Part shown: positions 35,080 to 44,121 of the stretch, piece after piece
How positions within the stretch are numbered: position 1 is the stretch's first letter
Layout: every line of letters starts with the position of its first letter
Assembly (NCBI GenBank): GCA_001465115.1
Contig: CP013614.1
Coordinates: 3,286,001 to 3,350,000, forward strand
Length of the DNA: 64,000 nt
Direction: 5' to 3'
Origin: Enterococcus silesiacus
GTDB taxonomy: Bacteria > Bacillota > Bacilli > Lactobacillales > Enterococcaceae
The notes under the pieces: model-generated
Database searches by the model: none
The model's input: only the letters and a program-made list of their open reading frames with translations
Told to the model about the DNA's origin: nothing
Position numbers and translations under genes: made by a program

Positions 35080-37548
35080 TTACCTAACAATTAAATGTAA
35101 GCTATTCAAATTTTTGATAGACCATTCTTTTTCTATTAATTTTTTTTCAAAGTTTAGACCTCTAAAAGCTAGTTGTTCCAATACATTTAATTGAGCCTCC
35201 TGCTGATTTACCAGAGCATAAAGAACCAATTTGATATGAAGTTGATGAATATACATTTTAGTATCAACAGATTTTTTAAGAAGTTTTTTTAGTTCTTCAA
35301 CATATTCTATTGTTTGATTTTTGTTTTCTTCATTTTGAGCGAGAGATAAAATTGTTCCCAATCTACAATAAATGTACAAGTTGATATCAGAAATATCTTC
35401 TGCATAGTTTTCTGCTCGAGCATAATAATCTATTGCGTCATCAAACTTCTCCTGTTCTCTAAACAAATCAGCTAATGAAAAATAAAAATCATAAATAATC
35501 CGATGACTGTGTTCTTTAAAATATTCAATAGACTCCTTTAAAACAGTCTCACTCTGAGGAAACTCTTTTTTCTGTCTCAAATACATTGAATAGTGACGAT
35601 TTACACGATGATATAAATGTTCTAATTCGTTGGTATTTTGATTGAGTACACTATTAATCAAGTTAAAATACTTCGTATAAGAAAACTGCTTTGAATCAGA
35701 GTGCAACACCATATGTGAACAGATTAAGCCGTAAATTGATTTGACGTAAATCGTAGCAAATTGGAGAGGATTTTTAGCATAATTTTTTTCAACTGTATTC
35801 AGTAATTTAAAGTAATTTCTTGTTACAGCTTGGATATTTTCACCTTTATGACCTTCAATATGTGCTATTAATAACTTGTATTCTAAGTGGTATTCTTCTT
35901 TGATTTCTTCTGATAAAGTACTATTTTTAATGTTATTTACAAGTAGTTCAAGATCTTCAAGTGCGGTGTCGAATTGATTAACTAAATGAGAAAGATCCGC
36001 TCTCTTTAATAAAAAACGATAGTCCATATCAGTAATTGCCTGATTCACATGAAGTGTTCCGTAATCAACCGTCAATTCATTAAAGAAATCGTCAGCAGCT
36101 GAGTATTGGCCGATTCCCATTAAACTAAAAAGATTCCCATACGTAAAGTAAGTAGCTAATTGCTGATTAATAGCTGACTTATTAGACAGGCTATCAAAAA
36201 GCTGAAAATTATTTAATAATCTATCATATGAATCAAACTTCAAAAGACGTTCGTACGTATTTATGACAAATTCGCTTTCTTTATTTATTGTCTCAACATC
36301 TGAGCATAGTAAATGCGATAATGCGCGGTTACTATCCGTATTTTTATATTTTTCGAATTCTTTTTTATGTATTTTTCGATAAGTCTCTTTATCACGACAA
36401 TCAAATACGTAATGAAATCCATGTTCGATTACTTTATGAATAGTTACTTTATTATTATTAAAACTATCATTGATAAGATGCTTTTCACGTAATCGGTTTA
36501 GATCTGATTTATTGAATGTAAGATCATGAATATCAGAGGAATAATTAAAAATACAACGAACAATTAATTCACGAAATAAATAATATTGTGATTCTTCTTC
36601 ATATAATAATGATTCCAGAAGGCTAAATAAATAACAATTCTTGTCTGCTAAATCTCTTTCTGACTGAATATTTTGTATAACTAAATCAATAATTACGGGT
36701 AATCCTGAGCTAACATTCAGAATTGCATCTGCATCAATATCCGTTTCAGCACAAGATAATTTTTTCATTATTTCTTTGATTTCTATTGCTGTAAAATACC
36801 TGTCTCCTATAAAAAAATTGGTAGCAGTAACTTGTGTTGGATGCAAAGGCTCCTCTGAAATAATGACAAATCTCGTTTTATTCATTTCCAATTCTTTTAA
36901 CAGCAGTTCAATTTTCCGTCTCTGTTCAGCATCGCTTCTAAGGCTATCAATAACAAAAATAATATTCTGCGTTCCAATTTTCATGAAGAGGCTTAAAACG
37001 TCGGAAACAGTGTGGATATCTTCTTTAGCGGATTTATTTACTTCTTCTATGACTAGTTCCTCTAAATCTCGTTCAAAACTTGCAGAAATATAAAATGCTA
37101 GAATATCGTTGTTTGGAGTTAAGTTTTTGTAGTTATCCTCTAATTTATCAGAGTTGTTAAGTATCGATACTAATTGCTTTGCTAGATAAGTTTTTCCAAT
37201 ACCACTTTGCCCATAAATATTGATATTTCTTTTCTCGTTTAACCAATTAATAATCCTTGTTAATTCATTTGTCCGATCAACAAATACAAGATTTATAGGA
37301 GATTTTGGGTTGATTTCGATATAGTTACGATTAATCAACAAAACGACTGCTTCGTAGCATCCTAATAAAGTTAAAATAGCAGTAATTATCATGGTATATA
37401 ATGTTTTTGGTGTGTTAAGAATCCCTTTTATACCTGATTCTTTAAAAATATATATAAGATATATCAAAGTTACTACCAGTATAAGAAAAAGAAGGACTTT
37501 TACTGGTTTGGAAATTGAATGAAATATTGAGCTTACTTTTCTTTTCAT
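35080..37548 (-). CDS. Membrane-anchored STAND-type NTPase with TPR-like repeats
   Basis: An 822-residue protein. Two N-terminal membrane helices (about residues 17-35 and 50-72) precede an NTPase domain with P-loop GQSGIGKT (113-120), Walker B NIIFVIDS (Asp201) and a sensor-like FVIISEEP near 228. A winged-helix-like part follows and the C-terminal half (about 440-800) consists of TPR-like helical repeats (ADLFREQEKFDDAIDYYARAE near 690). This is the layout of STAND signalling ATPases, in which repeats sense a ligand and the N-terminus is the effector; here the effector would be the membrane segment. Homologous systems act in phage defence or as regulators, but the function here is unknown. 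Confidence 0.75.
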   Translation of the reverse strand: MKRKVSSIFHSISKPVKVLLFLILVVTLIYLIYIFKESGIKGILNTPKTLYTMIITAILTLLGCYEAVVLLINRNYIEINPKSPINLVFVDRTNELTRIINWLNEKRNINIYGQSGIGKTYLAKQLVSILNNSDKLEDNYKNLTPNNDILAFYISASFERDLEELVIEEVNKSAKEDIHTVSDVLSLFMKIGTQNIIFVIDSLRSDAEQRRKIELLLKELEMNKTRFVIISEEPLHPTQVTATNFFIGDRYFTAIEIKEIMKKLSCAETDIDADAILNVSSGLPVIIDLVIQNIQSERDLADKNCYLFSLLESLLYEEESQYYLFRELIVRCIFNYSSDIHDLTFNKSDLNRLREKHLINDSFNNNKVTIHKVIEHGFHYVFDCRDKETYRKIHKKEFEKYKNTDSNRALSHLLCSDVETINKESEFVINTYERLLKFDSYDRLLNNFQLFDSLSNKSAINQQLATYFTYGNLFSLMGIGQYSAADDFFNELTVDYGTLHVNQAITDMDYRFLLKRADLSHLVNQFDTALEDLELLVNNIKNSTLSEEIKEEYHLEYKLLIAHIEGHKGENIQAVTRNYFKLLNTVEKNYAKNPLQFATIYVKSIYGLICSHMVLHSDSKQFSYTKYFNLINSVLNQNTNELEHLYHRVNRHYSMYLRQKKEFPQSETVLKESIEYFKEHSHRIIYDFYFSLADLFREQEKFDDAIDYYARAENYAEDISDINLYIYCRLGTILSLAQNEENKNQTIEYVEELKKLLKKSVDTKMYIHQLHIKLVLYALVNQQEAQLNVLEQLAFRGLNFEKKLIEKEWSIKNLNSLHLIVR

Positions 37549-37556
37549 TAAAAGGG

Positions 37557-37593
37557 AAAACCTCCAAATAATTGCGTATTATTTGGAGGTTTT
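37557..37593 (-). promoter_or_regulatory. Perfect palindrome in the STAND gene leader
   Basis: Two 16-base arms (AAAACCTCCAAATAAT and its complement) surround TGCGT. Read on the minus strand the second arm carries GGAGG, 12 bases before the STAND ATG, so an RNA hairpin would hide the ribosome site; as DNA it could be an operator. The same centre and arm occur at 33688-33724 in inverted orientation. Confidence 0.75.
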
Positions 37594-37858
37594 AAATCAG
37601 TATAGATTTGAGGGGATATCCATTCACTTAGGACACTCAGAGAAGTATCACAAGTGATTTTCTCAAAAGAGAGGGTTTAAAGTTATATAAGCTAGCTTGT
37701 CGAAACCTCATATCGAGAGAAGATCAATGATTTTCATGTCATCATTGATGAGTTTATAATCAATTAAAATATTAGATATGATGATACTAGCCTATATTAG
37801 ATTCGCAAAATTCTTCATTATGATAGACTTCTCCCAATATCATCCCCTTCCGATACGC

Positions 37859-37888
37859 AGAACCGTATCATAAGTAGGGATATTTTTT
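37859..37888 (+). repeat. Right attachment-type direct repeat of the rlmH island
   Basis: Exact 30-base copy of 29854-29883, including the last rlmH codons and stop. The sequence to its left does not resemble rlmH, so only the att-like core is duplicated. Confidence 0.85.
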
Positions 37889-37898
37889 TAGTTGTTCT

Positions 37899-37955
37899 CT
37901 TTAATCTGTATGAAGATCAATTATTCTAAATAATAGTTGGTCTTTTTTTATATCT
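37899..37955 (+). repeat. DUF960-type leader repeat, degenerate copy B
   Basis: CTGTATGAAGATCAATTATT with a following ATAGTTGGTCTTTTTTTAT keeps the hairpin and T run but lacks the ribosome site and gene. It lies just outside the right island repeat. Confidence 0.6.
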
Positions 37956-37973
37956 AAAAGTACCTAGTGTGAT

Positions 37974-38017
37974 AAAAAATACCTTCAAAACTAAAGATGA
38001 AGTTTTGAAGGTATTTT
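37974..38017 (-). terminator. Terminator of the PTS/GH32 operon
   Basis: AATACCTTCAAAACT pairs perfectly with AGTTTTGAAGGTATT, with a T run on the minus strand. Confidence 0.88.
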
Positions 38018-38060
38018 AGCTATAGTTACTTTTTATACTTAGCAAGAAACTTAATTATTA

Positions 38061-39449
38061 TTATCCTAGTTCTTGATTCTTTTGATAGCCAATCGTCCAA
38101 GTTAATCCAAAAGATACTCCAAATGCTACAAGATTAACTAAAATGTAAAGTGGTAATTGCTCATTAAGATACAACAATGTCCCTGGAATTCCTGTAAGAG
38201 CCATACCGCTAGCTCTCAATTTAAAAATAGAAGCTAGAAATCCACCAACGCCTCCACCGATCATCGACATGATAAATGGCTTAACTAAACGCAACGTAAC
38301 GCCAAAAACTGCTGGTTCAGTAATTCCTAGAGTTGCTGATAGGGCGGATGGATAGGCAATTTGCTTCATCTTAGGCGAAGTAGATTTCATAGCAACTGCT
38401 AATACTGCCCCTGCTTGTGCGATGTTTCCACAGGTACCAATTGGATTTAAGTAATTCCAACCATCTTGTCCCAACATACTAATCTCTAAAAAGTTAAGAA
38501 CATGATGAATACCAAAAATTCCCAACAATTGTCCAAAACTACCGTAGATTAAGCCGCCAATTCCAAGAGGAAGATTTAATAGAAACTCTACTCCGTGTAA
38601 AACACCTATTTCCACTTCATGAAAAATAGGTCCAATAATAAACAGTGCAAGCGTAAGGCCAGTTAATAGTGTTAAGAATGGTGTCAAAATTAAATCTAAT
38701 GAATCAGGAATTCGTTTTCTCAAGAATAGTTCAATTTTAGAGCCTAAAATTCCAGTTACAAAGGCAGGTAATACCGAACCTTGATAACCAACAACTTTGA
38801 TAAATCCCAAAAATACTAGTGGTTTGGCTGTTTGCTGTCCTACTTCATACGCATTTGGCAGTACTGAACTTACCAGCATTAATCCTAAAACAATCCCTAG
38901 AATGGGTGTTCCACCAAATATTCTAAAAGTAGACCAAGCTACTAAGGCAGGTAAAAAAGCAAACGCCGTATCCGTTAAAATCTGAGTGAACATCAGAAAT
39001 TGTTGTGGGATGTCATCTGGCGTGAGTCCGATGACACCTAAAACTGCTTCTTGTGTGAACAATCCTCGCAGTCCCATAAATAAACCAGTAGCTACCAAAA
39101 CTGGAATAATTGGAACAAAAACGTCCCCAAATATTCTGATTGCTCGCTGGAAAGTTATCTTTTGTTTCACTGTAGAATCCTCAGAAATGTTTCTCCTAGA
39201 ACCGTCGATCAGCGGAATGAACTCGTCGTATACCTTGTTCACTAACCCTGTACCTAAAATGACTTGATATTGACCTGAATTGAAGAAACTACCCTTTACT
39301 TTATCAATATTTTCTACGCCCTTAATATCAATTTTATCTTTATCATTAACGATAATTCTAAGTCTCGTCGCACAGTGTGTCACCGATTGAACATTTTCAT
39401 TTCCGCCAACTAGTTCTAAAATTTGTATTGCGATATCTTTGTTATTCAT
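38061..39449 (-). CDS. PTS transporter IIBC (sucrose/beta-glucoside family)
   Basis: A 462-residue permease: an N-terminal IIB domain with the phosphorylated Cys26 in THCATRLRI, then about ten membrane segments of the IIC domain with GITEPAVFGVTLR near residue 365. There is no fused IIA domain, so IIA must come from elsewhere. It is encoded directly downstream of the GH32 enzyme on the same strand (12-base gap) and so probably imports sucrose or a related beta-fructoside as the 6-phosphate. Confidence 0.9.
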   Translation of the reverse strand: MNNKDIAIQILELVGGNENVQSVTHCATRLRIIVNDKDKIDIKGVENIDKVKGSFFNSGQYQVILGTGLVNKVYDEFIPLIDGSRRNISEDSTVKQKITFQRAIRIFGDVFVPIIPVLVATGLFMGLRGLFTQEAVLGVIGLTPDDIPQQFLMFTQILTDTAFAFLPALVAWSTFRIFGGTPILGIVLGLMLVSSVLPNAYEVGQQTAKPLVFLGFIKVVGYQGSVLPAFVTGILGSKIELFLRKRIPDSLDLILTPFLTLLTGLTLALFIIGPIFHEVEIGVLHGVEFLLNLPLGIGGLIYGSFGQLLGIFGIHHVLNFLEISMLGQDGWNYLNPIGTCGNIAQAGAVLAVAMKSTSPKMKQIAYPSALSATLGITEPAVFGVTLRLVKPFIMSMIGGGVGGFLASIFKLRASGMALTGIPGTLLYLNEQLPLYILVNLVAFGVSFGLTWTIGYQKNQELG

Positions 39450-39461
39450 TCGTTATCCTCC

Positions 39462-40802
39462 TCAATAATTATAAAACATAACTGATCCGTTGTGACCTAA
39501 ATTCTGATAATATGCATCTCTATTGAAATGATTGCTAAATGTTCTCATTGAAAAAACGTATTCTCCATCATTGATAAATATTTCCATCGTTGAATTATCA
39601 TTAAAAATCTGAAGTTTAAAAAGTGAGCTTATCTCAAATTCCTTCGATTCGCATTCTCCTGAAACCCAATTAATTCGGCTAATTTCTAATCGTCCATTAG
39701 TATAGTTAATCGAATTCATATCTGAATTTAAGGTGATTGAAAAGTGATTGATCCATTCAGTAAAGTCAATCATTATCTCATATGTGTTGTTTTGATTTTT
39801 GATCAAATGACAACTGTTTTTATATTCTCTTTTTTCTTTTCGTAGTACTTGATACTCTTCTAAAGGTAATTGGTAAAGGCAATCGTTTTTCCACTTCAAC
39901 TCTCTTGGCATTGTTAAGCAATGTATATACCCATCTGTAACAGTCGGACAACAAGCTTCTTCTTCCTCTTCCATTCGAGACATCCAAGCGGTTAGAATAC
40001 GCCGTCCTTTGTCATCTTCAAACGTTTGTGCAGCGTAGAAATCAAACCCATAGTCTAATTTTTGAATCTCTTCTTTTGCGACAAATTTCTTTTTTTTGTA
40101 GTCCACTTTCCCAACTAAATATCCCGCATAACTAGACAGTGATAAGTCAGTATCTTCAATAGGGGTTCTTTTTTGAGGACATAAGGTTAATATATCCACA
40201 TCATGACTTAAAGAAAATACATCCGGACACTCACACATCTGATCCAATGATTGATCTGAATAAAACTCACCTTGAAATTGCCAATTACTCAAATTACTCG
40301 ATTCAAATAATGTGATAGCGCCTATATTTTCTTCCGACTGTGCTCCTACAATCATCCACCATTTACCGTTCTTTTCCCAAACCTTAGGATCACGATGATG
40401 CTCAGTAAAACCAACTGGGGTTTCGATAGCTTGTTCCTTCTTAATAAAGGTTTTTCCATCTTCAGAATAAGCAATTTTTTGATAGCTTCTTCTTTTCCCA
40501 TACTTTTTACTATTTCCAGTGTAGAAAAGATACATTACTCCATCTTTTTCCACAGCACTTCCCGAATAGATGCCATCTTTATCACTCGCTAAATCCGGTA
40601 AAATAGCAGATCCTTGGTTTTCCCATGTTACTAAATCTTTTGAAATAAATAATCCCCACTCTTTATAAGAGTGATTAGTTTCAAATCGATTCCATTGATG
40701 AAAAAAATAATATTTCCCTTTAAACTGGATCAATCCATTAGGATCATTTAATAATCCTTTTGCCGGCTCTATATGGAAAGAATTCCTATATTTATTCTCC
40801 AA
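39462..40802 (-). CDS. GH32 beta-fructosidase (sucrose-6-phosphate hydrolase type)
   Basis: A 446-residue glycoside hydrolase family 32 enzyme. The nucleophile is Asp20 in NDPNG, the transition-state Asp lies in HRDPKVW near residue 138, and the acid/base Glu in CECPDVF near 190. A beta-sandwich C-terminal domain follows (SVMFYNY end). No signal peptide, so it acts on a phosphorylated substrate inside the cell, consistent with the adjacent PTS gene. A cre-like site lies 32 bases upstream. Confidence 0.92.
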   Translation of the reverse strand: MENKYRNSFHIEPAKGLLNDPNGLIQFKGKYYFFHQWNRFETNHSYKEWGLFISKDLVTWENQGSAILPDLASDKDGIYSGSAVEKDGVMYLFYTGNSKKYGKRRSYQKIAYSEDGKTFIKKEQAIETPVGFTEHHRDPKVWEKNGKWWMIVGAQSEENIGAITLFESSNLSNWQFQGEFYSDQSLDQMCECPDVFSLSHDVDILTLCPQKRTPIEDTDLSLSSYAGYLVGKVDYKKKKFVAKEEIQKLDYGFDFYAAQTFEDDKGRRILTAWMSRMEEEEEACCPTVTDGYIHCLTMPRELKWKNDCLYQLPLEEYQVLRKEKREYKNSCHLIKNQNNTYEIMIDFTEWINHFSITLNSDMNSINYTNGRLEISRINWVSGECESKEFEISSLFKLQIFNDNSTMEIFINDGEYVFSMRTFSNHFNRDAYYQNLGHNGSVMFYNY

Positions 40803-40833
40803 ATTCTATAAACCCTCCTTAAAATAGTTTTCA

Positions 40834-40848
40834 TTAATGCGTTTTCAT
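40834..40848 (-). promoter_or_regulatory. Cre-like site between GH32 and the AraC regulator
   Basis: The complement, ATGAAAACGCATTAA, matches the CcpA consensus WTGNAANCGNWNNCW at 14 of 15 positions. It suggests glucose repression of the sugar module. Confidence 0.55.
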
Positions 40849-40936
40849 AACCTTGGTTGATGAAATCTTAACATCCTTTATTACATTTCGAATATGGAAA
40901 AAGTTAATGGATATATGGGAATTTCTAAGATAGACA

Positions 40937-40964
40937 TTGTTTGTTAAGCGTTCCCATGTATAAT
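40937..40964 (+). promoter_or_regulatory. Promoter of the AraC regulator, possibly giving a leaderless mRNA
   Basis: TTGTTT and TATAAT are 16 bases apart. The expected transcription start, about seven bases after TATAAT, coincides with the ATG at 40971, and no ribosome-binding sequence is present in between. Confidence 0.55.
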
Positions 40965-40970
40965 AAGTAC

Positions 40971-41810
40971 ATGAATAATAATTTGAGAGAATATACAGAT
41001 AAATTTACTGACTTTTCGAAAAAGAGTATATCAGACTTCATTTTGTACAACAGCGGGATTGAATATTGTGAACCTAATTATAGTTATGGTCCCAAAAGAA
41101 GAGACTATCATTTTATTCACTTTGTAAAGGAGGGCAAGGGGCTGTTAGAAATAGAAAATCAGCAAATTGAAGTTCATGAGAATCAACTCTTCATCGTTCC
41201 TGCAAACGTCGTTTCAACTTACACAGCAAATAAACAAGACCCTTGGAAGTACTCATGGATTGGTTTTACCGGGATAGAATCAGTAAATTTTGTTCAAACG
41301 TTGATTAAATCGAGCACATCTGGTTTTGTCATGGATTGTTCAGATGCTTCTTTTTATGAAAAAAGAATTGAAGAAATTATTGAACTAAATCAAAATACAC
41401 TTGCTTCATACTTTAGAATTAATGGTATTATGTATGACATTGTCGGTACCCTTTTAGGAGAATGCGGGATAGAAGCTGTGAATAATCATGAAACCTCACC
41501 TTCATTTCAAGCAATGAGATATATGGAGCTACATTATCATGATGATATTCAAATTTCTGATATAGCCTATTCCGTAGGTATCCATCCTAATTACTTATCC
41601 GCAATGTTTAAAGAAGAAATCGGCATTTCACCCAAGAAATATTTAACTAACTTAAAGATCAATAAGGCAAAAAAATTACTGACGGAAAGTGATGACCCAA
41701 TTAACTTAATTGCAGGCTCTGTTGGCTTTACTGACGCACTTTCCTTCTCCAAATTTTTTAGAAAAGAACTGGGACTCTCTCCTACAAAATACAGAAAGGA
41801 TCACAACTAA
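40971..41810 (+). CDS. AraC-family regulator of raffinose-type sugars (MsmR-like)
   Basis: A 279-residue regulator: an N-terminal cupin sensing domain (residues about 20-155) and a C-terminal double helix-turn-helix (ISDIAYSVGIHPNYLSAMFKEEIGISPKKYL near 200, partly listed; second half INLIAGSVGFTDALSFSKFFRKELG). It is encoded 3 bases before the alpha-galactosidase and divergent from the GH32/PTS operon, so it probably activates both in response to raffinose or melibiose. The ATG at 40971 is the first plausible start of the domain. Confidence 0.88.
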   Translation: MNNNLREYTDKFTDFSKKSISDFILYNSGIEYCEPNYSYGPKRRDYHFIHFVKEGKGLLEIENQQIEVHENQLFIVPANVVSTYTANKQDPWKYSWIGFTGIESVNFVQTLIKSSTSGFVMDCSDASFYEKRIEEIIELNQNTLASYFRINGIMYDIVGTLLGECGIEAVNNHETSPSFQAMRYMELHYHDDIQISDIAYSVGIHPNYLSAMFKEEIGISPKKYLTNLKINKAKKLLTESDDPINLIAGSVGFTDALSFSKFFRKELGLSPTKYRKDHN

Positions 41811-41812
41811 TC

Positions 41813-43996
41813 ATGCAGGAACTCATTCGCTTCAACTCAGAAAATAATATGTTTACTTTATCGAATAATCATATTACTTATATTATGGAAATTGTTGAAC
41901 ACTCATACTTAGTTCATCGTTATTGGGGTAAAAAATTAGCAGGCTATCATTTTAGCAATCGACCACTTTTGAATAAAAGAACCTTTGCAGCGACACCTAA
42001 CAATGAGAAGCCTGAAATATCTCCGGAATTTCTACCATTCGAGCTACCTTTTTCTCACCAAGGAGATTACAGAAGTTCTGCTATACAGATACAGCAAGAA
42101 AATGCCGATGAGATTACTAGATTTTGCTACAAGAGCTATGAAATCCAAAATGGGGTAATTGAATTAACAGATTTACCTCATGCTAGAAACACTGACGAAC
42201 AAGCTCAAACCCTGATTATTTATTTATATGATCAGATTGCTGAAATCGAGCTGGCTTTGTATTATACAATTTTTGAAGATTCACCTGTGATCGTCCGTTC
42301 ATCCAGAGTAAAAAATGTTGGCACTCAGTCTCTAAAAGTAACTAAATTATTGAGTGCTTCAATTGATACTAGATATGATCAACAGCTTGCTACGACTTTC
42401 TACGGTACTCATCAGAAAGAATTTCAGTTGAATCGTAGCAAGATTCAACATGGCTTATTTAAAATTGGAAGTTCCAGAGGGGCGAGTGGCCCACAATATC
42501 CGCCGTTTATTGCTTTATCAAAAGATGCAAACGAATTTCAAGGGGAAGTCTATGCAATCACATTGATTTATAGTGGTAATCACGAGATTGCTTTAGAAAG
42601 AGACCAATACAATCATTTGCGAATACAAATTGGTTTAAATAGTGAGACTTTTTCATGGAGATTAGAGGCTGGAGAAACTTTCTATAGCCCTCAAGCACTT
42701 CTATCATACAGCGATCAAGGATTTAACGGCAGTTCTCAAAGTTTCCATCAATTCTTCACTAATCATTTAATTCATCCTGCTTGGAAAAGTAAAGATCGCC
42801 CTATTCTTATTAATAGTTGGGAAATGACTTATTATGATGTGAATGACAAATTGATAAGAAAATTGATTGATGCTGCTAGTGATTTAGGTTTTGAAACGGT
42901 AGTATTAGACGACGGTTGGTATGGACAGAGAAATAGCAGTAAAACATCTTTAGGTGATTGGAGTGTAGACACAGAAAAATTTCCCGAGGGGATCAAACCA
43001 TTGGTTGATTACGCAAAACAAAAGAATGTTGGATTTGGTATTTGGTTTGAACCTGAAATGATTTCTCCAAATACGGAATTAATTCAAAAACATCCCGACT
43101 GGGTCATGAGAAGTAAAAACTACGAGCCGTTGCTTGGTAGAAGTCAGTATGTATTGGATCTTACAAACGTTGACGTCCAAGAATTTATTATCATAACATT
43201 ATTAAAGGCAATCACTGAATGGGGTGTAAATTATATTAAATGGGATATGAATAGGCATATGACGGACCCTTTTTCGCAGAGCCAAACTTTTGAATCTTCC
43301 GAATATAGTCATCGTTACATGATAGGTTTTTACCGCATTGTCAACGAGCTAACGAATGCTTACCCTGAGGTTCTTTTTGAGAATTGTTCTAGTGGTGGAG
43401 GTAGGTTAGATCCAGGAATGCTCTTTTATTTTCCACAAACATGGATCAGTGATAATACCGACGGTTTAGATAGGCAGCAAATTCAATATGGTGCTAGTTA
43501 CTTATTTCCGATTTCATCTATAACAGGTCATGTTTCTGATGTACCTAATCATCAAACAAATCGTGTCGTCTCCTTTAAAACCAGAGCAGCTCTGGCTTCC
43601 TCCACAAATATGGGCTATGAAATGGATATTATTCAGATGTCAAACGAGGAAAAAAAATCCATTCGTAAACATTTGAAAGACTACAAACAGGAAAGAGCAC
43701 TTATTATGAAAGGAACTTTTTATAGGCTGCACTCTCCTTTTGAGAGCAATACTTGTGTTTGGATGTTCGCGAATAAAAAACAAGCCATTATTTATGTATT
43801 CCGCAATGTGTATCAAGTATATGATTTGAGCTTATTAATCAAAATCCCTGCTCTTGATAGTCAAAGTCTTTACCAAGAGCAAAGGACCAAGCAAGTGTAC
43901 TCAGGTTCAGAGTTAGCAAACTGCGGTCTAGCTTTGGAAAATACCAAAGGTGATATTATTGTTCAGAAGATAAATTTGAAAAAATTAGAAGAGTAA
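41813..43996 (+). CDS. Alpha-galactosidase (GH36)
   Basis: A 727-residue cytoplasmic GH36 enzyme releasing galactose from melibiose and raffinose. It has an N-terminal beta-sandwich, a central TIM barrel with nucleophile Asp478 in YIKWDMNR and acid/base Asp near 547 in WISDNTD, and a C-terminal beta domain. The CSSGGGRLDPGM segment near 525 is typical of the bacterial class. It starts 3 bases after the AraC regulator gene; together with GH32 it would fully split raffinose. Confidence 0.95.
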   Translation: MQELIRFNSENNMFTLSNNHITYIMEIVEHSYLVHRYWGKKLAGYHFSNRPLLNKRTFAATPNNEKPEISPEFLPFELPFSHQGDYRSSAIQIQQENADEITRFCYKSYEIQNGVIELTDLPHARNTDEQAQTLIIYLYDQIAEIELALYYTIFEDSPVIVRSSRVKNVGTQSLKVTKLLSASIDTRYDQQLATTFYGTHQKEFQLNRSKIQHGLFKIGSSRGASGPQYPPFIALSKDANEFQGEVYAITLIYSGNHEIALERDQYNHLRIQIGLNSETFSWRLEAGETFYSPQALLSYSDQGFNGSSQSFHQFFTNHLIHPAWKSKDRPILINSWEMTYYDVNDKLIRKLIDAASDLGFETVVLDDGWYGQRNSSKTSLGDWSVDTEKFPEGIKPLVDYAKQKNVGFGIWFEPEMISPNTELIQKHPDWVMRSKNYEPLLGRSQYVLDLTNVDVQEFIIITLLKAITEWGVNYIKWDMNRHMTDPFSQSQTFESSEYSHRYMIGFYRIVNELTNAYPEVLFENCSSGGGRLDPGMLFYFPQTWISDNTDGLDRQQIQYGASYLFPISSITGHVSDVPNHQTNRVVSFKTRAALASSTNMGYEMDIIQMSNEEKKSIRKHLKDYKQERALIMKGTFYRLHSPFESNTCVWMFANKKQAIIYVFRNVYQVYDLSLLIKIPALDSQSLYQEQRTKQVYSGSELANCGLALENTKGDIIVQKINLKKLEE

Positions 43997-44082
43997 CGTT
44001 TTAGGATCTGGAATCAAAGTTAAGCTGATATATAAGATAAAAAAGTATTTTTATTTATGTTTTGAAATAAATACGTAATTGT

Positions 44083-44121
44083 AGCCACTAAAAAATACTA
44101 TATAGTTTTGGTGGCTTTTTT
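44083..44121 (+). terminator. Terminator after the alpha-galactosidase
   Basis: GCCACTAAAA pairs with TTTTGGTGGC (one G-U), followed by T6. Confidence 0.85.

Larger units (their letters stand above)
29884..37888. mobile_element. Putative 8-kb genomic island at the rlmH 3' end
   Basis: An 8,005-bp segment is bounded by 30-bp direct repeats. Contents: two immunity-type or unknown genes and a YezG-like gene, a lipoprotein pseudogene, a DUF960 pseudogene, a truncated tyrosine recombinase, and the SHMT-like/STAND pair. No ccr serine recombinase, relaxase or replication gene is present. With its recombinase broken, the element is probably immobile now. The exact original boundaries are inferred from the repeats. 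Confidence 0.75.
37594..38060. other. Island right boundary region without genes
   Basis: About 470 bases without a gene. It holds the right direct repeat (37859-37888), a degenerate leader copy (37899-37955) and the terminator of the sucrose operon (37974-38017). Confidence 0.6.

Noticed and set aside
36776..37093. Plus-strand open frame opposite the STAND gene
   Set aside because: Antisense shadow of the NTPase domain; no start signals.
29884..37888. True SCC element
   Set aside because: The site matches, but no ccr serine recombinase is present and the only recombinase trace is of the tyrosine type.
40941..40956. Cre site in front of the AraC regulator
   Set aside because: GTTAAGCGTTCCC has an AAGCGTT core but one base too many between the conserved G and AA to fit the CcpA consensus.
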